This document shows positions 51,556 through 61,448 of a DNA stretch of 64,000 bases, piece by piece. Source of the DNA: an uncultured Prevotellaceae bacterium (GTDB lineage Bacteria; Bacteroidota; Bacteroidia; Bacteroidales; Bacteroidaceae); contig CADBAG010000003.1 of assembly GCA_902792635.1 (NCBI GenBank), positions 1 to 64,000 on the forward strand, read 5' to 3'. The notes beneath the pieces were generated by a model. It did no database searches and was not told where the DNA came from. It saw only the letters and a program-made list of their open reading frames with translations. Positions within the stretch are counted from its first letter, which is position 1; the number at the start of each line of letters is the position of its first letter. The translations under genes were made by a program, and so were the position numbers.

Positions 51556-51678
51556 ATAAGTTAAGAGTTAGGAGTTAGGAGATAGGAGTTAAACTGAGTT
51601 AGGAGTTAGGAGATAGGAGTTAGGAGTTATCCATGCCGTGCTTGCAACTCCTAACTCCTATCTCCTAACTCCTAACTC
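51556..51678. repeat. TTAGGAG repeat with a 33-bp perfect hairpin
   Basis: Two 33-bp arms (51596-51628 and 51646-51678) are exact reverse complements separated by 17 bases. The left arm extends into further GAGTTAGGAG words back to 51561. The right arm ends six bases before the stop of the gene at 51685, so in RNA from the minus strand this forms a very stable 3' hairpin. Same family as 43383-43515. Confidence 0.88.
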
Positions 51679-51684
51679 AATTAA

Positions 51685-53457
51685 CTATTCGTCACGCTTG
51701 ATATAAGCGATGACGGAGCCTTTCTGCACCTTCGAGCCCTGCTTGGCGTTGATCTCTACGAGCTTGCCGCCAAGGTCAGCCTTGACCTCTACAAACTCGC
51801 CCCAAGGAGCCTGGATCCAGCAGAAAGCATCACCTTCTTTATATTCCTTACCAATGTAAGGCTCCACAGCGGGCTCAGCCTCACCGTCACCCTGGAAGTC
51901 CCAGAAGATCTGACCACGGACAGGAGCGACAATAGCATCAGCCTGAGCGTGCTTGAAGGCAGCTGCCTCCTCAGGAGAGACCTTGGCACCGAGCTTGGCA
52001 TCCTTAGCTTTCTGCAGGTCAGCGAGGAAGTTCTTCTTAGCCTGACCACTCTTGTAGTTGCGGTACTGCTCCGGGTGCATAGCCAATTCGAAGAGTTCCT
52101 CATCGTCCTGACCATAATCCCATCCGTTCTCGTCCATCTCCTTACGGAAGTCGTCGAGAGCCGGCTTGAGAAGGGTGTGAGGATCGACATCTGTGAACTC
52201 GCGGCCCTGCTTCTTGGCAAGTTCCTTCAGCTCAGGAGCGATCTCACCAGGCACCTTACCACTCTTACCGAGGATCATACCCCACATGTTGTCGTCCATC
52301 ATCACGAAGCGACCCTTGCCCTGCTCCATGGTGAGGAGGTTCATCAATGCGATGTTCTTTGTGTACTGAGAGAACGGCGTCACGAGTGGTGGATAACCGA
52401 CACGAGGCCATACATAAGCCACCTCATCGAAGAGCTTGATAAGCAGGTCGTCCATAGACAGTTCCGGCTCACCCTTCTTAACACGCAGGTGGTTGATCGT
52501 CTCACGCATGCCACCGAGGTCTGCCATCATAGAGCCCATCATACCGCCAGGAAGACCGCAGGTGAGCAACAGTGAAGACATCACCTTGTTGCCTGGGTTG
52601 ATGAAGTAGCCGAGCCACTCATCGATGAACTCCTGCGTCATGGCGCGAGCTTTCATGTAAGCATTCATATTGATGTCAGGCACATCGAAGCCAGCATGCT
52701 TCAGCATGCTCTGCACGGAGATGACATCCGGATGTACCTTACCCCAAGCCAACGGCTCAATAGCGGTATCAATGATATCGGCACCATTCTCGCAGACCTC
52801 CAACACGGAAGCCATCGACAGACCGGGGCCGGAGTGACCATGATACTCGATGAGGATATCAGGATGCTTTGTCTTGATGCGCTTGGTGAGCTGACCGAGG
52901 AACGCAGGCTGACCGATACCAGCCATATCCTTCAGGCAGATCTCCTCTGCACCGGCAGCAATCTCCTCGTCTGCGAGCTTCTCATAATAGTCGAGTGTAT
53001 GAACAGGAGAGGTAGTGATACAGAGCGTGCCCTGCGGCGTCATGCCACCTTCCTTTGCCCACTTGATAGACGGAGCGATATTACGGATATCGTTCAGACC
53101 ATCGAAGATACGCGTGATATCCGTACCCTGTGCATGCTTGACGCGATACATCATCTGACGAACATCGTCAGGCACCGGGTACATACGGAGTGCATTCAAG
53201 CCACGGTCCAGCATATGGGTCTTGATGCCGGCCTTGTGGAGAGGGGCTGTGAAAGCACGCACAGCCTTGTTAGGATTCTCACCGGCAAGGAGCTGCACCT
53301 GCTCGAAGGCGCCACCATTGGTCTCTACACGCGAGAAGCAACCCATCTCGACGAACACGGGGGCTATCTTGGCAAGCTGGTCAGCACGCGGCTGAAACTT
53401 ACCGCTGCTCTGCCACATGTCACGATAGACAAGACTGAACTGAATCTTTTTCTTCAT
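51685..53457 (-). CDS. OadA-type carboxyltransferase (pyruvate carboxylase subunit B-like) without biotinyl lysine
   Basis: 590 residues. Residues about 1-290 are the HMGL-like TIM barrel (LVYRDMWQSSG, EICLKDMAGIGQP, EYHGHSGPG), followed by the conserved carboxylase domain (KVMSSLLLTCGLPGGMM, YVWPRVGYPPLVTP). The last 80 residues have the shape of a biotinyl/lipoyl domain, but where AMKM is expected the sequence reads QAPWGEFVEV, so there is no lysine to carry biotin. A separate carrier protein or a changed reaction is implied. The start at 53457 (MKKKIQF) lies after the promoter; an upstream in-frame ATG overlaps the -7 box. Confidence 0.8.
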   Translation of the reverse strand: MKKKIQFSLVYRDMWQSSGKFQPRADQLAKIAPVFVEMGCFSRVETNGGAFEQVQLLAGENPNKAVRAFTAPLHKAGIKTHMLDRGLNALRMYPVPDDVRQMMYRVKHAQGTDITRIFDGLNDIRNIAPSIKWAKEGGMTPQGTLCITTSPVHTLDYYEKLADEEIAAGAEEICLKDMAGIGQPAFLGQLTKRIKTKHPDILIEYHGHSGPGLSMASVLEVCENGADIIDTAIEPLAWGKVHPDVISVQSMLKHAGFDVPDINMNAYMKARAMTQEFIDEWLGYFINPGNKVMSSLLLTCGLPGGMMGSMMADLGGMRETINHLRVKKGEPELSMDDLLIKLFDEVAYVWPRVGYPPLVTPFSQYTKNIALMNLLTMEQGKGRFVMMDDNMWGMILGKSGKVPGEIAPELKELAKKQGREFTDVDPHTLLKPALDDFRKEMDENGWDYGQDDEELFELAMHPEQYRNYKSGQAKKNFLADLQKAKDAKLGAKVSPEEAAAFKHAQADAIVAPVRGQIFWDFQGDGEAEPAVEPYIGKEYKEGDAFCWIQAPWGEFVEVKADLGGKLVEINAKQGSKVQKGSVIAYIKRDE

Positions 53458-53520
53458 ATCTATTTCTTTATTTCTGATTTCTTTCTGAATAATTCTGTTC
53501 CTCTTCTTCCATTCAACGTG

Positions 53521-53528
53521 CAAAATTA
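53521..53528 (-). promoter_or_regulatory. -7 promoter box of the carboxyltransferase gene
   Basis: TAATTTTG on the minus strand, 63 bases before the ATG at 53457. The -33 element is unclear. Confidence 0.5.
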
Positions 53529-53581
53529 GATAAAAATCATCAAAATGGAGATTTGCCGTATGTTTTTTTATAATTAATAAC

Positions 53582-53589
53582 TAACTTTG
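53582..53589 (+). promoter_or_regulatory. -7 promoter box of the 53610 lipoprotein gene
   Basis: TAACTTTG, 20 bases before the ATG. It is divergent from the box at 53521. Confidence 0.55.
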
Positions 53590-53609
53590 TAAGCAGAAAT
53601 CAAGAATAC

Positions 53610-54455
53610 ATGAAAGCATCGTACATTTTCCTGAGTGCACTTTTTTGCTTAGTCTTATCACTGGCATCATGCAACACGAAAGAAATAAAGGATGAAGAGA
53701 CGCCGGCTCTGACCCAGCGCGTCAAGGGCGACATGGCTGTCTACGGCCTTGCCTGCGATGGCTGCAACGACACGGTCATTGTCTTGCTGCCCGAGACGAT
53801 GGGCGATCCCGTGACCTATAACGTCTTTGAAGCTAAGCGTAAAGGGCGCGTGTTAGGAAAGATCCAGATTGGCGACAAGCTCTGTGTGATGCTCAACAAG
53901 AAAGACTCCACCAAGGCTGACCTCGTCGTTGACATGAACAAGCTCATGGGCATCTGGTGCTACATCGTCATGCCTAAGTTGCGTGATGCCGCCAATATGA
54001 GTGCCAGCATGGAGGAAAAGATGATGGACAACATGAGCGACTCCCTGAAAGCCATCTATCTCATACCTCGCGAGTATGGTTTTTATCTCAAACCCGACTG
54101 GCAGGCACAGAGCGTAGGCTATGTCGACGACAACAACTCACTTGCCGACGAGAGCCCCGTCGTCTACCCCGCCTTGGGTTATTTCACGGGGTGGCACCTG
54201 TGGAACGGGCAACTGATGATAGCCAGTGGCACTCCTAATTTCGGCAAGAATGGTCAGATCAAGATCACAGATGCTCGTAACGACACGTGCTCTATCGATT
54301 ATCTTGACGACGACTCGCTCGTACTCTCCAGCGATGGAATATCGAGGAGCTATTATAAAAAAGATAATATTAACGAGCTGAACAAAAAAGCCAAGGCTAT
54401 CGCCAACAAACTGAAGAAAGAGGCGATCAGTGCAGCCGTGAATACAAGCAATTGA
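53610..54455 (+). CDS. Hypothetical lipoprotein
   Basis: 281 residues with a lipoprotein signal and lipobox LASC (Cys at 21). The mature part is beta-rich with two cysteines in LACDGCND near 50-56 (a CxxC pair) and a paired-strand region (YFTGWHLWNGQLMIASG). The final 35 residues are a Lys/Ala-rich helix. No family is recognised. It precedes the UDP-glucose dehydrogenase gene by 22 bases and probably shares its transcript. Confidence 0.65.
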   Translation: MKASYIFLSALFCLVLSLASCNTKEIKDEETPALTQRVKGDMAVYGLACDGCNDTVIVLLPETMGDPVTYNVFEAKRKGRVLGKIQIGDKLCVMLNKKDSTKADLVVDMNKLMGIWCYIVMPKLRDAANMSASMEEKMMDNMSDSLKAIYLIPREYGFYLKPDWQAQSVGYVDDNNSLADESPVVYPALGYFTGWHLWNGQLMIASGTPNFGKNGQIKITDARNDTCSIDYLDDDSLVLSSDGISRSYYKKDNINELNKKAKAIANKLKKEAISAAVNTSN

Positions 54456-54477
54456 TTAAAGCCTATAATTATTTCCG

Positions 54478-55728
54478 ATGCAAGAGAAACTAAATATTGC
54501 TGTAGCCGGGACAGGCTACGTCGGACTGAGCATCGCCACACTCCTTGCTCAGCATCAACACGTCACAGCAGTGGATGTTGTAAATGAAAAGATAGAGATG
54601 CTCAAGAAGCATCAGTCGCCTATTCAGGACGATTATATTGAAAAGTTTCTGAAAGAGAAACCGCTCGACATCGATTTTACGACCGATGGCGAGAGCGCCT
54701 ACAAACAAGCTGATTTTGTCGTCATCGCCACGCCGACCAACTATGACAGTGTGAAGAACTTCTTCGACACTTCTCATGTGGAAGAAGTGATTGAGCTTGT
54801 CATGCGCGTCAATCCCAATGCCATCATGGTCATCAAGTCAACCATCCCCGTAGGCTACACAGCTCATGTGCGTGAGAAATACCATTCCGACAATATCATC
54901 TTTGCTCCGGAGTTTCTCCGCGAGTCGAAAGCGCTCTACGACAATCTCTATCCTTCCCGTATCATCGTCGGGAGACCTGAAGGCGACGAGCGCCTCGACA
55001 AGGCTGCCCATACTTTTGCTACCCTGTTGCAACAAGGCGCCATCAAACAGGACATCCCTACCCTTTTCATGGGCACGACAGAGGCAGAGGCTGTAAAGCT
55101 CTTCGCCAACACTTATCTTGCACTGCGCGTGAGCTATTTCAACGAACTTGACACCTACGCCGAGGTCAAAGGACTGTCAAGCAAGAACATCATTGACGGT
55201 GTATGCCTTGACCCGCGCATCGGTGCGTTCTACAACAATCCTTCCTTCGGCTACGGCGGCTACTGTCTGCCGAAAGACACGAAGCAGCTACTCGCCAACT
55301 ACAAAGATGTGCCGGAGAACCTCATCCAGGCCATCGTGGAGAGCAACCGCACACGTAAGGATTTCATTGCCGATCAGGTGCTGCGCCGTGCCGGCTATTA
55401 CAGTTACAACGATCAGAACGCCTACAACGCTGCCGGCGAACATCCATGCACCATCGGTGTCTACCGCCTGACGATGAAGTCGCACTCCGACAATTTCCGA
55501 CAGTCGAGCATCCAAGGCGTGATGAAGCGTGTGAAGGCCAAGGGCGCTACCGTCATCATCTATGAGCCAACGCTCAAGGACGGCGCTACCTTCTTCGGTT
55601 CACGTGTCGTCAACGACCTTGAGAAGTTTAAACAGCTATCTCAAGCCATCATAGCAAACCGCTATGACAAGGTGCTTGACAACGTGAAACAAAAGGTTTA
55701 TACCAGAGACCTCTTCTTTAGAGACTAA
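54478..55728 (+). CDS. UDP-glucose 6-dehydrogenase
   Basis: 416 residues. The NAD loop [11 protein letters not shown] is at the N-terminus, KSTIPVGYT and FAPEFLRES follow, and the catalytic Cys263 is in [13 protein letters not shown]. It oxidises UDP-glucose to UDP-glucuronate for surface polysaccharides. The C-terminal third (about 300-416) has the usual second Rossmann domain. UDP-ManNAc dehydrogenase is a less likely alternative. A terminator follows. Confidence 0.9.
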   Translation: MQEKLNIAVAGTGYVGLSIATLLAQHQHVTAVDVVNEKIEMLKKHQSPIQDDYIEKFLKEKPLDIDFTTDGESAYKQADFVVIATPTNYDSVKNFFDTSHVEEVIELVMRVNPNAIMVIKSTIPVGYTAHVREKYHSDNIIFAPEFLRESKALYDNLYPSRIIVGRPEGDERLDKAAHTFATLLQQGAIKQDIPTLFMGTTEAEAVKLFANTYLALRVSYFNELDTYAEVKGLSSKNIIDGVCLDPRIGAFYNNPSFGYGGYCLPKDTKQLLANYKDVPENLIQAIVESNRTRKDFIADQVLRRAGYYSYNDQNAYNAAGEHPCTIGVYRLTMKSHSDNFRQSSIQGVMKRVKAKGATVIIYEPTLKDGATFFGSRVVNDLEKFKQLSQAIIANRYDKVLDNVKQKVYTRDLFFRD

Positions 55729-55741
55729 TACAACAACGAAC

Positions 55742-55762
55742 GGGCGGGCTTTATACCCGCCC
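55742..55762 (+). terminator. Terminator of the UDP-glucose dehydrogenase gene
   Basis: GGGCGGG and CCCGCCC form a 7-bp perfect stem with a CTTTATA loop, followed by TAACTCAATTTTG. Only a short T-run is present. Confidence 0.7.
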
Positions 55763-55795
55763 TAACTCAATTTTGATAGGATATATTTATATTAT

Positions 55796-57478
55796 ATGAA
55801 GACTGATATTGAAATAGCACAAGAGACGAAGCTCCGTCCCATCGACGACATCGCCGAAGAACTGGGTCTTGACAAAGACATGACTGAACCCTATGGCCGT
55901 TATATCGCCAAGGTATCACTCAAAGCCATCGACGAGGAGCGCATCAAGAAGCACCACCTCATCCTTGTCACCGCCATCTCACCGACGAAGGCAGGTATCG
56001 GAAAGACAACAGTATCTGTAGGACTGGCTCTCGGTCTGAACAGTATCGGCAAGAAAGCTGTGGTGGCTCTTCGCGAGCCGTCTCTCGGTCCTTGCTTCGG
56101 ACAGAAAGGTGGCGCCTGTGGCGGTGGCTACGCACAGGTTCTGCCGATGGATAAGATCAACCTCCACTTCACAGGTGATTTCCATGCTATCACAACGGCA
56201 AACAATATGATTGCCGCCCTTCTCGACAACTACCTCTACCAGCATGCCAAGGACGGATTCCGCCTGAAGACTATCCTGTGGAAGCGTGTGCTCGACATCA
56301 ACGACCGCTCGCTCCGTCAGATCATCACGGGCCTCGGTCCGCTCACCAACGGTATCCCCACACAGACAGGCTTCGACATCACACCTGCCTCAGAGATCAT
56401 GGGCATCATGTGCTTCGCCACAAGCATGGAGGATCTCAAGCAACGTATCGGTAACATTCTCTTAGGTTTTGACTATCAGGACAAGCCTTTCTACGTGCGC
56501 GACATGGGGGTTGAAGGTGCTATTGCCGTGCTCCTCAAGGACGCGCTGAAACCTAACCTCGTTCAGACCACGGAAGGTACGCCGGCCATCGTCCACTGCG
56601 GTCCCTTCGCCAATATCGCGCACGGCTGCAACTCGGTTGTCGCTACAAAGTTAGCACTGACACTCGGCGACTACGCTGTCACGGAGGCCGGCTTCGGTGC
56701 AGACCTCGGTGCTGAGAAGTTCTACGACATCAAATGCCGCGTTGCCGGCCTGCAGCCGTCACTGACCGTGCTCGTCGTCACGCTCCAGGCACTGAAGATG
56801 CACGGCGGCGTGCCTTATGCCGACATCAAGGTGCCCAACGTTGAGGCCGTGCGCCAGGGTTTCTGGAACCTCGACAAACATGTGGAAAATATCCACCGGT
56901 TCGGTCAGAAGATTGTTGTTGCCTTCAACCGTTACGCTGAAGATACGGACGAAGAGATTGAGGCTGTGCGCCAGCACTGTGAGCAGGAGCTTGGCGTAGC
57001 CTTCGCCGTTAACAATGCATTCCTTGAAGGCGGAAAGGGCGCTGAGGAACTGGCCAACACCGTTGTCAAGACCATCGACGATGAGGATGCACAAGGCGGA
57101 AGCCCAAAGCTGAAACTGCTCTATAACAACGATGACGACGTCAAAGACAAGATCATCGCTGTGGCGAAGAATATCTATGGCGCAGGCACCATCAGTTTCT
57201 CCCACAAGGCACAGGCACAGATCAAGCATATCTACGACCTTGGCTTGTGGCGTCTGCCCGTCTGTATCGCCAAGACGCAATATAGTTTCTCCATCGATCC
57301 GAAGGCTTATGGCCCAACCGACGGCTTCCATCTCGACGTGGCAGACATTGTCATCAACTCCGGCTCCGGCATGATCGTTGCCATCGCCGGCAACATCCTG
57401 CGCATGCCTGGTCTGCCTGCTGATCCCCAAGCCAACCGTATCGACATCGTTGACGGACATATTGTAGGGCTGAGCTAA
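55796..57478 (+). CDS. fhs: Formate-tetrahydrofolate ligase
   Basis: 560 residues, the normal length. The ATP loop TKAGIGKTT is near residues 62-71, [22 protein letters not shown]-type sequence is split as [14 protein letters not shown] and ACGGGYAQV, and [13 protein letters not shown] and [11 protein letters not shown] blocks follow. It makes 10-formyl-tetrahydrofolate from formate, ATP and THF for purine synthesis and formate assimilation. It stands alone between a terminator and a membrane-protein gene 27 bases downstream. Confidence 0.95.
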   Translation: MKTDIEIAQETKLRPIDDIAEELGLDKDMTEPYGRYIAKVSLKAIDEERIKKHHLILVTAISPTKAGIGKTTVSVGLALGLNSIGKKAVVALREPSLGPCFGQKGGACGGGYAQVLPMDKINLHFTGDFHAITTANNMIAALLDNYLYQHAKDGFRLKTILWKRVLDINDRSLRQIITGLGPLTNGIPTQTGFDITPASEIMGIMCFATSMEDLKQRIGNILLGFDYQDKPFYVRDMGVEGAIAVLLKDALKPNLVQTTEGTPAIVHCGPFANIAHGCNSVVATKLALTLGDYAVTEAGFGADLGAEKFYDIKCRVAGLQPSLTVLVVTLQALKMHGGVPYADIKVPNVEAVRQGFWNLDKHVENIHRFGQKIVVAFNRYAEDTDEEIEAVRQHCEQELGVAFAVNNAFLEGGKGAEELANTVVKTIDDEDAQGGSPKLKLLYNNDDDVKDKIIAVAKNIYGAGTISFSHKAQAQIKHIYDLGLWRLPVCIAKTQYSFSIDPKAYGPTDGFHLDVADIVINSGSGMIVAIAGNILRMPGLPADPQANRIDIVDGHIVGLS

Positions 57479-57505
57479 ACGATATAGCTTATTACAACAT
57501 AAAAC

Positions 57506-58501
57506 ATGCGACTGCGACATATCCTTCCATTCCTGTTCACCGTGTTCGTGCTGATGCTGTCTTCATGCTATCAGCACCGCTCGGTGCATAGGCGCGCACA
57601 TAACACTCCGCTCACAGAGCGGACCATCGATTCGTTGTCATTCTTCCAGACGCACCACTATACTAACAACTACAACTTCGTAGTGCGTGCCGATTCTCTC
57701 GTCTTGCTTCGTCAGATGCCGGAAGAGGAAGTAGCGGGAATGAACACCGACTCGTTCTGTGTCTATAGGGGAGATCATGTCGCAGTAGCTGACATCAAGA
57801 TTGTACCCGCCGACTCCATCGACTCGGTATGGGTACAACTTGCCAACGACACGTCTGCTTTTGGTTGGACACATGAAAAGACGATGCTGCCGCGCGTCAT
57901 GCCGGATGATCCCATCTCACAGTTCATCTCAGCCTTCTCCGATTCTCATCTCATCATTTTCTTGATAGTTGTGGGTCTCTTTGGGGCGAGTTATCTCTTG
58001 TGGAAAGTATTCAAGAAAAAAACATACATCGTTCATTTCCACGACATCGATTCCGTCTATCCCACTCTGCTCTGCATCATCGTTTCCAGTGCAGCGACAT
58101 TCTACGCTACCATCCAGCTCTTTGCACCTCAGCTCTGGCAACATTTCTATTTTCATCCTACGCTCAACCCTTTCTCAGTTCCACCCGTGTTGATGGTCTT
58201 CCTGTTGTCGGTGTGGGCCATGCTCATCGTGGGCATTGCTTGTGTCGATGATGTCTATCACAAGCTTTCCGCCCCCCAGGCTATTCTTTATCTTGCAGGC
58301 TTAGCTGCCGTATGCGCCATCGACTACATTGTCTTTAGTGTCACTACACTTTATTATGTAGGTTATCCCTTGCTCATAGCCTACATCGTCTTTGCCTTCT
58401 ACCGTCATTGGCGCAACCGCACCGTGTTTCTCTGCGGTAACTGTGGCATGCCGCTAAAACGCAAAGGCCGTTGCCCCTACTGCGGAGCGATGAACGACTG
58501 A
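57506..58501 (+). CDS. Membrane protein with C-terminal zinc ribbon
   Basis: 331 residues. A lipoprotein-like signal (LSSC at 19-22) begins the protein. Residues 45-140 form a small beta domain with SH3-like features (DHVAVADIKIV, SVWVQLANDTSAFGWTHE). At least five membrane segments lie between about 150 and 305, and the end is a zinc ribbon (CGNCGMPLKRKGRCPYCG). Because the lipobox is followed by multiple membrane helices, a plain signal anchor is also possible. Function unknown. Confidence 0.65.
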   Translation: MRLRHILPFLFTVFVLMLSSCYQHRSVHRRAHNTPLTERTIDSLSFFQTHHYTNNYNFVVRADSLVLLRQMPEEEVAGMNTDSFCVYRGDHVAVADIKIVPADSIDSVWVQLANDTSAFGWTHEKTMLPRVMPDDPISQFISAFSDSHLIIFLIVVGLFGASYLLWKVFKKKTYIVHFHDIDSVYPTLLCIIVSSAATFYATIQLFAPQLWQHFYFHPTLNPFSVPPVLMVFLLSVWAMLIVGIACVDDVYHKLSAPQAILYLAGLAAVCAIDYIVFSVTTLYYVGYPLLIAYIVFAFYRHWRNRTVFLCGNCGMPLKRKGRCPYCGAMND

Positions 58502-58600
58502 CGCAACGGCTTCGTTTGCATCGGCTCTGCACGACTACGTTAGTCTGCATCGGCTTTGCACGACTTCACACGACTATCATCACCCCTTGGAGCATTTTAT

Positions 58601-58635
58601 CCCCTCCCCTGGGTGGGGGAGGGGCGGGGGTGGGG
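58601..58635. terminator. GC-rich hairpin between convergent genes
   Basis: CCCCTCCCC (58601-58609) pairs with GGGGAGGGG (58616-58624), followed by a G-rich stretch and CTTTTTA on the plus strand. It closes the two convergent genes. Upstream, 58510-58560 holds a doubled GCATCGGCT-TGCACGACT word. Confidence 0.6.
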
Positions 58636-58639
58636 CTTT

Positions 58640-60889
58640 TTACGCATCCGGCAGGCTCTTGAGCGATGCCTTCTCTCCTACCACCCAGACGATGTCGCCT
58701 TTAGCAAAGCGGTGGTTAGGGTTGACACGCGTGAGGTTGTCCTGACCTTCCTCCACACCTACGACCATACAGTTGTATTGTTCGCGGATACCACTCTCAC
58801 GGAGCGTCTTGCCAATAAACGGACTCTTAGCACCAAGCTTCAACTTCTGCAGTTTCATCTCCCGCTGCTCAATATGCGGATCATCCGGCACTAATTCATT
58901 CTTCACAGCATTGGCAAAGGTCTGCAGCTGCTCATCGTTGCCGATGACCTGCAAGTGGTCGTCAGGGAAGATGATACAGTCACCACCCGGAATGTTCAGC
59001 CGCTGATGACCACGCAAGATACTGCTCACGTAGACGCCGAAGCGCGTGCTCAGCCGCAACTGCCCGAGCGTCTTTCCTGCCCACGTAGAGTCGTCGGGAA
59101 TAACGACATCAGAGATATGGATATCACGGTCGATGAGTTTATTCTCGAAGAGCGGGCGACGCTTGCCTTCCACGCGCGCCATAATCTCGCGCGAGTTGAG
59201 GTTTGTGATGAAGCGGCGCTCCATACTGATAGACCGCTTCTTCAGTCGGCGCGAGAGAATCATCAGTACAATAATGACGACAGCGAGCGTGATGACTACA
59301 GCATTGGCAAAGCGAGCCAGATAGTTACAGATATAAAAGAGGATCGCTGCGGCTATCGCCATGCGGAAGAGGACCGTGAAGATCAGCGGCAGACGATTGA
59401 GACGACTCTCTGTCCACAATTCCTTAAATTCATCACTGTGATTGTTCTTCATCACCAAGGCCCGCATAAATGGAGAGATGCAGATGAGCGTCACTAAACC
59501 CGTTACCCCATTGGCCCACCAATGCGGCAGGAGATGACGGAAGAACTGAAGCACAAACGTGAGCATCACAGCTGTCACGGCGATGCAGAGAACCGAATAG
59601 ATGAGCGTATTGAGGCCCATCTTCTTCAGTAACCGCTTCCACACGTTGCTCTCCTTGGCTGTCGTCTGATGTGCCGTACCCATGTGGTCAAGCCGACGCA
59701 CCCAACGGCGCGGCATCAACTTGGTCAAGCCATTATAAGCCGGCACAGCTGCGCGAATCATATAAGGGGTGATAAATGTCGTGACGACACTCACAGCCAC
59801 GATGACGGGATAGATGAAGTCGCTGATGACCTTCAACGACAGACCCAACGAAGCAATGATGAAAGCGAACTCTCCTACCTGCGCCATAGAGAAGCCACAG
59901 CGCATAGCCGTCTTCAAAGGCTGACCCGAGAGCATATAACTGAAGGAACCAAACACAGCTTGTCCTATCATGATAGCCAGCACCAATACAAGGATAGGCA
60001 CCGCATAACTGACCAGTACTTTCGGATCAACGAGCATACCCACAGAAACGAAGAAGATAGCACCAAAGAGATTCTTCACAGGCGCCACAACTTTCTCGAT
60101 ACGTTCCACCTCAATAGTTTCTGCCAAGATACTACCCATGACGAAGGCACCGAAAGCTGAGGAGAAGCCGACCGCTGTTGAGATCCACGCCATGGCACAG
60201 CAGAGGCCGAGCGCCACGATGACCAATGTCTCATCAGTCATCAGTTTTCGAGTGATACGGAGGAAAGACGGCACGACATACAGCCCCACGATGAACCACA
60301 GGATAAGGAAGAAGCCTATCTTCAAGAGCGAGCCCACCATCTGAGCTCCATCGGGGTTACTGCCCGAAGCGATGGCAGAGAGCATAACCATCATCACGAT
60401 GGCAAGAATATCTTCAAGAATGAGCACACTCATCACGAGCCTGGCAAACGACTGTTGCGACAATCCCATATCGTCGTAGGCCTTATAGATAATTGTCGTC
60501 GACGACATGGCAAGCATACCACCGAGGAAGATACAGTCCATGTGGCCCCAACCAAAGACGTGTCCGACAACCATACCCGCCATTGACATGAAGAAGACCG
60601 TGCTTACAGCTGCTATGACCGGTGCCAGTCCCATCTTCAGAATCTTCTTAAAAGAGAAGTCGAGACCGAGGGAAAACAGCAGGAACATCACACCGATGTC
60701 TGCCCATGTCTGGATGTCAGCCTTATCGACGACCGACATCGTCAGTGGCAGATGCGGCGAGACGATGAAGCCTGCAACAATATAGCCTAACACCAACGGT
60801 TGCTTGAGCCGCTTGAAGATAAGAGTCACGATGCCGGCGACGATAAGTATCAGTGCCAGGTCTTTAACGAGTGCGGGGAGTTCTGCCAT
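58640..60889 (-). CDS. CPA2-family cation:proton antiporter with RCK_C domains
   Basis: 749 residues. Twelve or so membrane segments form the antiporter domain (about 5-390) with KPLVLGYI-like KQPLVLGYIVAG, the FSLGLDFSF motif and QVGEFAFI near residue 330. A second short membrane part (about 430-540) precedes two TrkA_C-like domains, seen in STWAGKTLGQLRLSTRFG and SPFIGKTLRESGI. No TrkA_N nucleotide-binding domain is visible. It probably moves K+ or Na+ against protons. Position of the start is supported by the GYI motif spacing. Confidence 0.85.
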   Translation of the reverse strand: MAELPALVKDLALILIVAGIVTLIFKRLKQPLVLGYIVAGFIVSPHLPLTMSVVDKADIQTWADIGVMFLLFSLGLDFSFKKILKMGLAPVIAAVSTVFFMSMAGMVVGHVFGWGHMDCIFLGGMLAMSSTTIIYKAYDDMGLSQQSFARLVMSVLILEDILAIVMMVMLSAIASGSNPDGAQMVGSLLKIGFFLILWFIVGLYVVPSFLRITRKLMTDETLVIVALGLCCAMAWISTAVGFSSAFGAFVMGSILAETIEVERIEKVVAPVKNLFGAIFFVSVGMLVDPKVLVSYAVPILVLVLAIMIGQAVFGSFSYMLSGQPLKTAMRCGFSMAQVGEFAFIIASLGLSLKVISDFIYPVIVAVSVVTTFITPYMIRAAVPAYNGLTKLMPRRWVRRLDHMGTAHQTTAKESNVWKRLLKKMGLNTLIYSVLCIAVTAVMLTFVLQFFRHLLPHWWANGVTGLVTLICISPFMRALVMKNNHSDEFKELWTESRLNRLPLIFTVLFRMAIAAAILFYICNYLARFANAVVITLAVVIIVLMILSRRLKKRSISMERRFITNLNSREIMARVEGKRRPLFENKLIDRDIHISDVVIPDDSTWAGKTLGQLRLSTRFGVYVSSILRGHQRLNIPGGDCIIFPDDHLQVIGNDEQLQTFANAVKNELVPDDPHIEQREMKLQKLKLGAKSPFIGKTLRESGIREQYNCMVVGVEEGQDNLTRVNPNHRFAKGDIVWVVGEKASLKSLPDA

Positions 60890-60918
60890 GGGCGTTTATT
60901 CTTTTATTTTTAATACTA

Positions 60919-61395
60919 TCAGAATTTCTTAAAATAGAGCCGCAGGCGACGCGAGCGGAGCACCATCTTCGAGCCGCTTAGGGTTTCTTTTTTATAATGG
61001 ACCTCAAGACTGTCAATACCGTACTGCGACATAGCAAAAGGGTCTGAGACCGGGATGTCTCCGGTAGCTACTCCTTCCTCATGTCCAGCATTATAATAAG
61101 GTGAGAAAACAGTGAGGCTGTCGGAAGTCTGACGAAAGCGAAGGTAGAACCGGTCGGAACCACCCTGCAGCGCCATGAGCTTTACCTCGAACGACCAGAA
61201 GAGCTTAGCATCAGAAAGGTCACATATGCCTCCCGTAGAGAGTGTGTCGACACGCTCCAAATGCCAGAAGCCGTCGAGGTCGCCATTGTCGCTCGTCTCT
61301 AAGTCACAGGAAGTGAAAAGGAAGACGGAGAAGATTAAGCCAAAGGATATTAGTATCTTATTTAGTTCGTGGAAATGCATCTCACCAGATTTCAT
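60919..61395 (-). CDS. Small lipocalin-like lipoprotein
   Basis: 158 residues. The signal ends in lipobox FTSC (near residue 30) and the rest is a beta-rich domain beginning GDLDGFWHLERVD, the usual start of small Bacteroidales lipocalin-like lipoproteins. An alternative start at 61380 (MHFHELNK) gives a more standard signal length. It lies between the antiporter and the PrsW gene on the same strand. Function unknown. Confidence 0.6.
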   Translation of the reverse strand: MKSGEMHFHELNKILISFGLIFSVFLFTSCDLETSDNGDLDGFWHLERVDTLSTGGICDLSDAKLFWSFEVKLMALQGGSDRFYLRFRQTSDSLTVFSPYYNAGHEEGVATGDIPVSDPFAMSQYGIDSLEVHYKKETLSGSKMVLRSRRLRLYFKKF

Positions 61396-61448
61396 TTAAC
61401 AAGCAGTATGTATTCTTTTTTCCTTATTCTTTATTCTTTAGCGAAGCG

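Noticed and set aside
51561-51600. AGGAG words as Shine-Dalgarno sites
   Set aside because: They belong to a long intergenic repeat, are not placed before starts, and Bacteroidota make little use of such sites.
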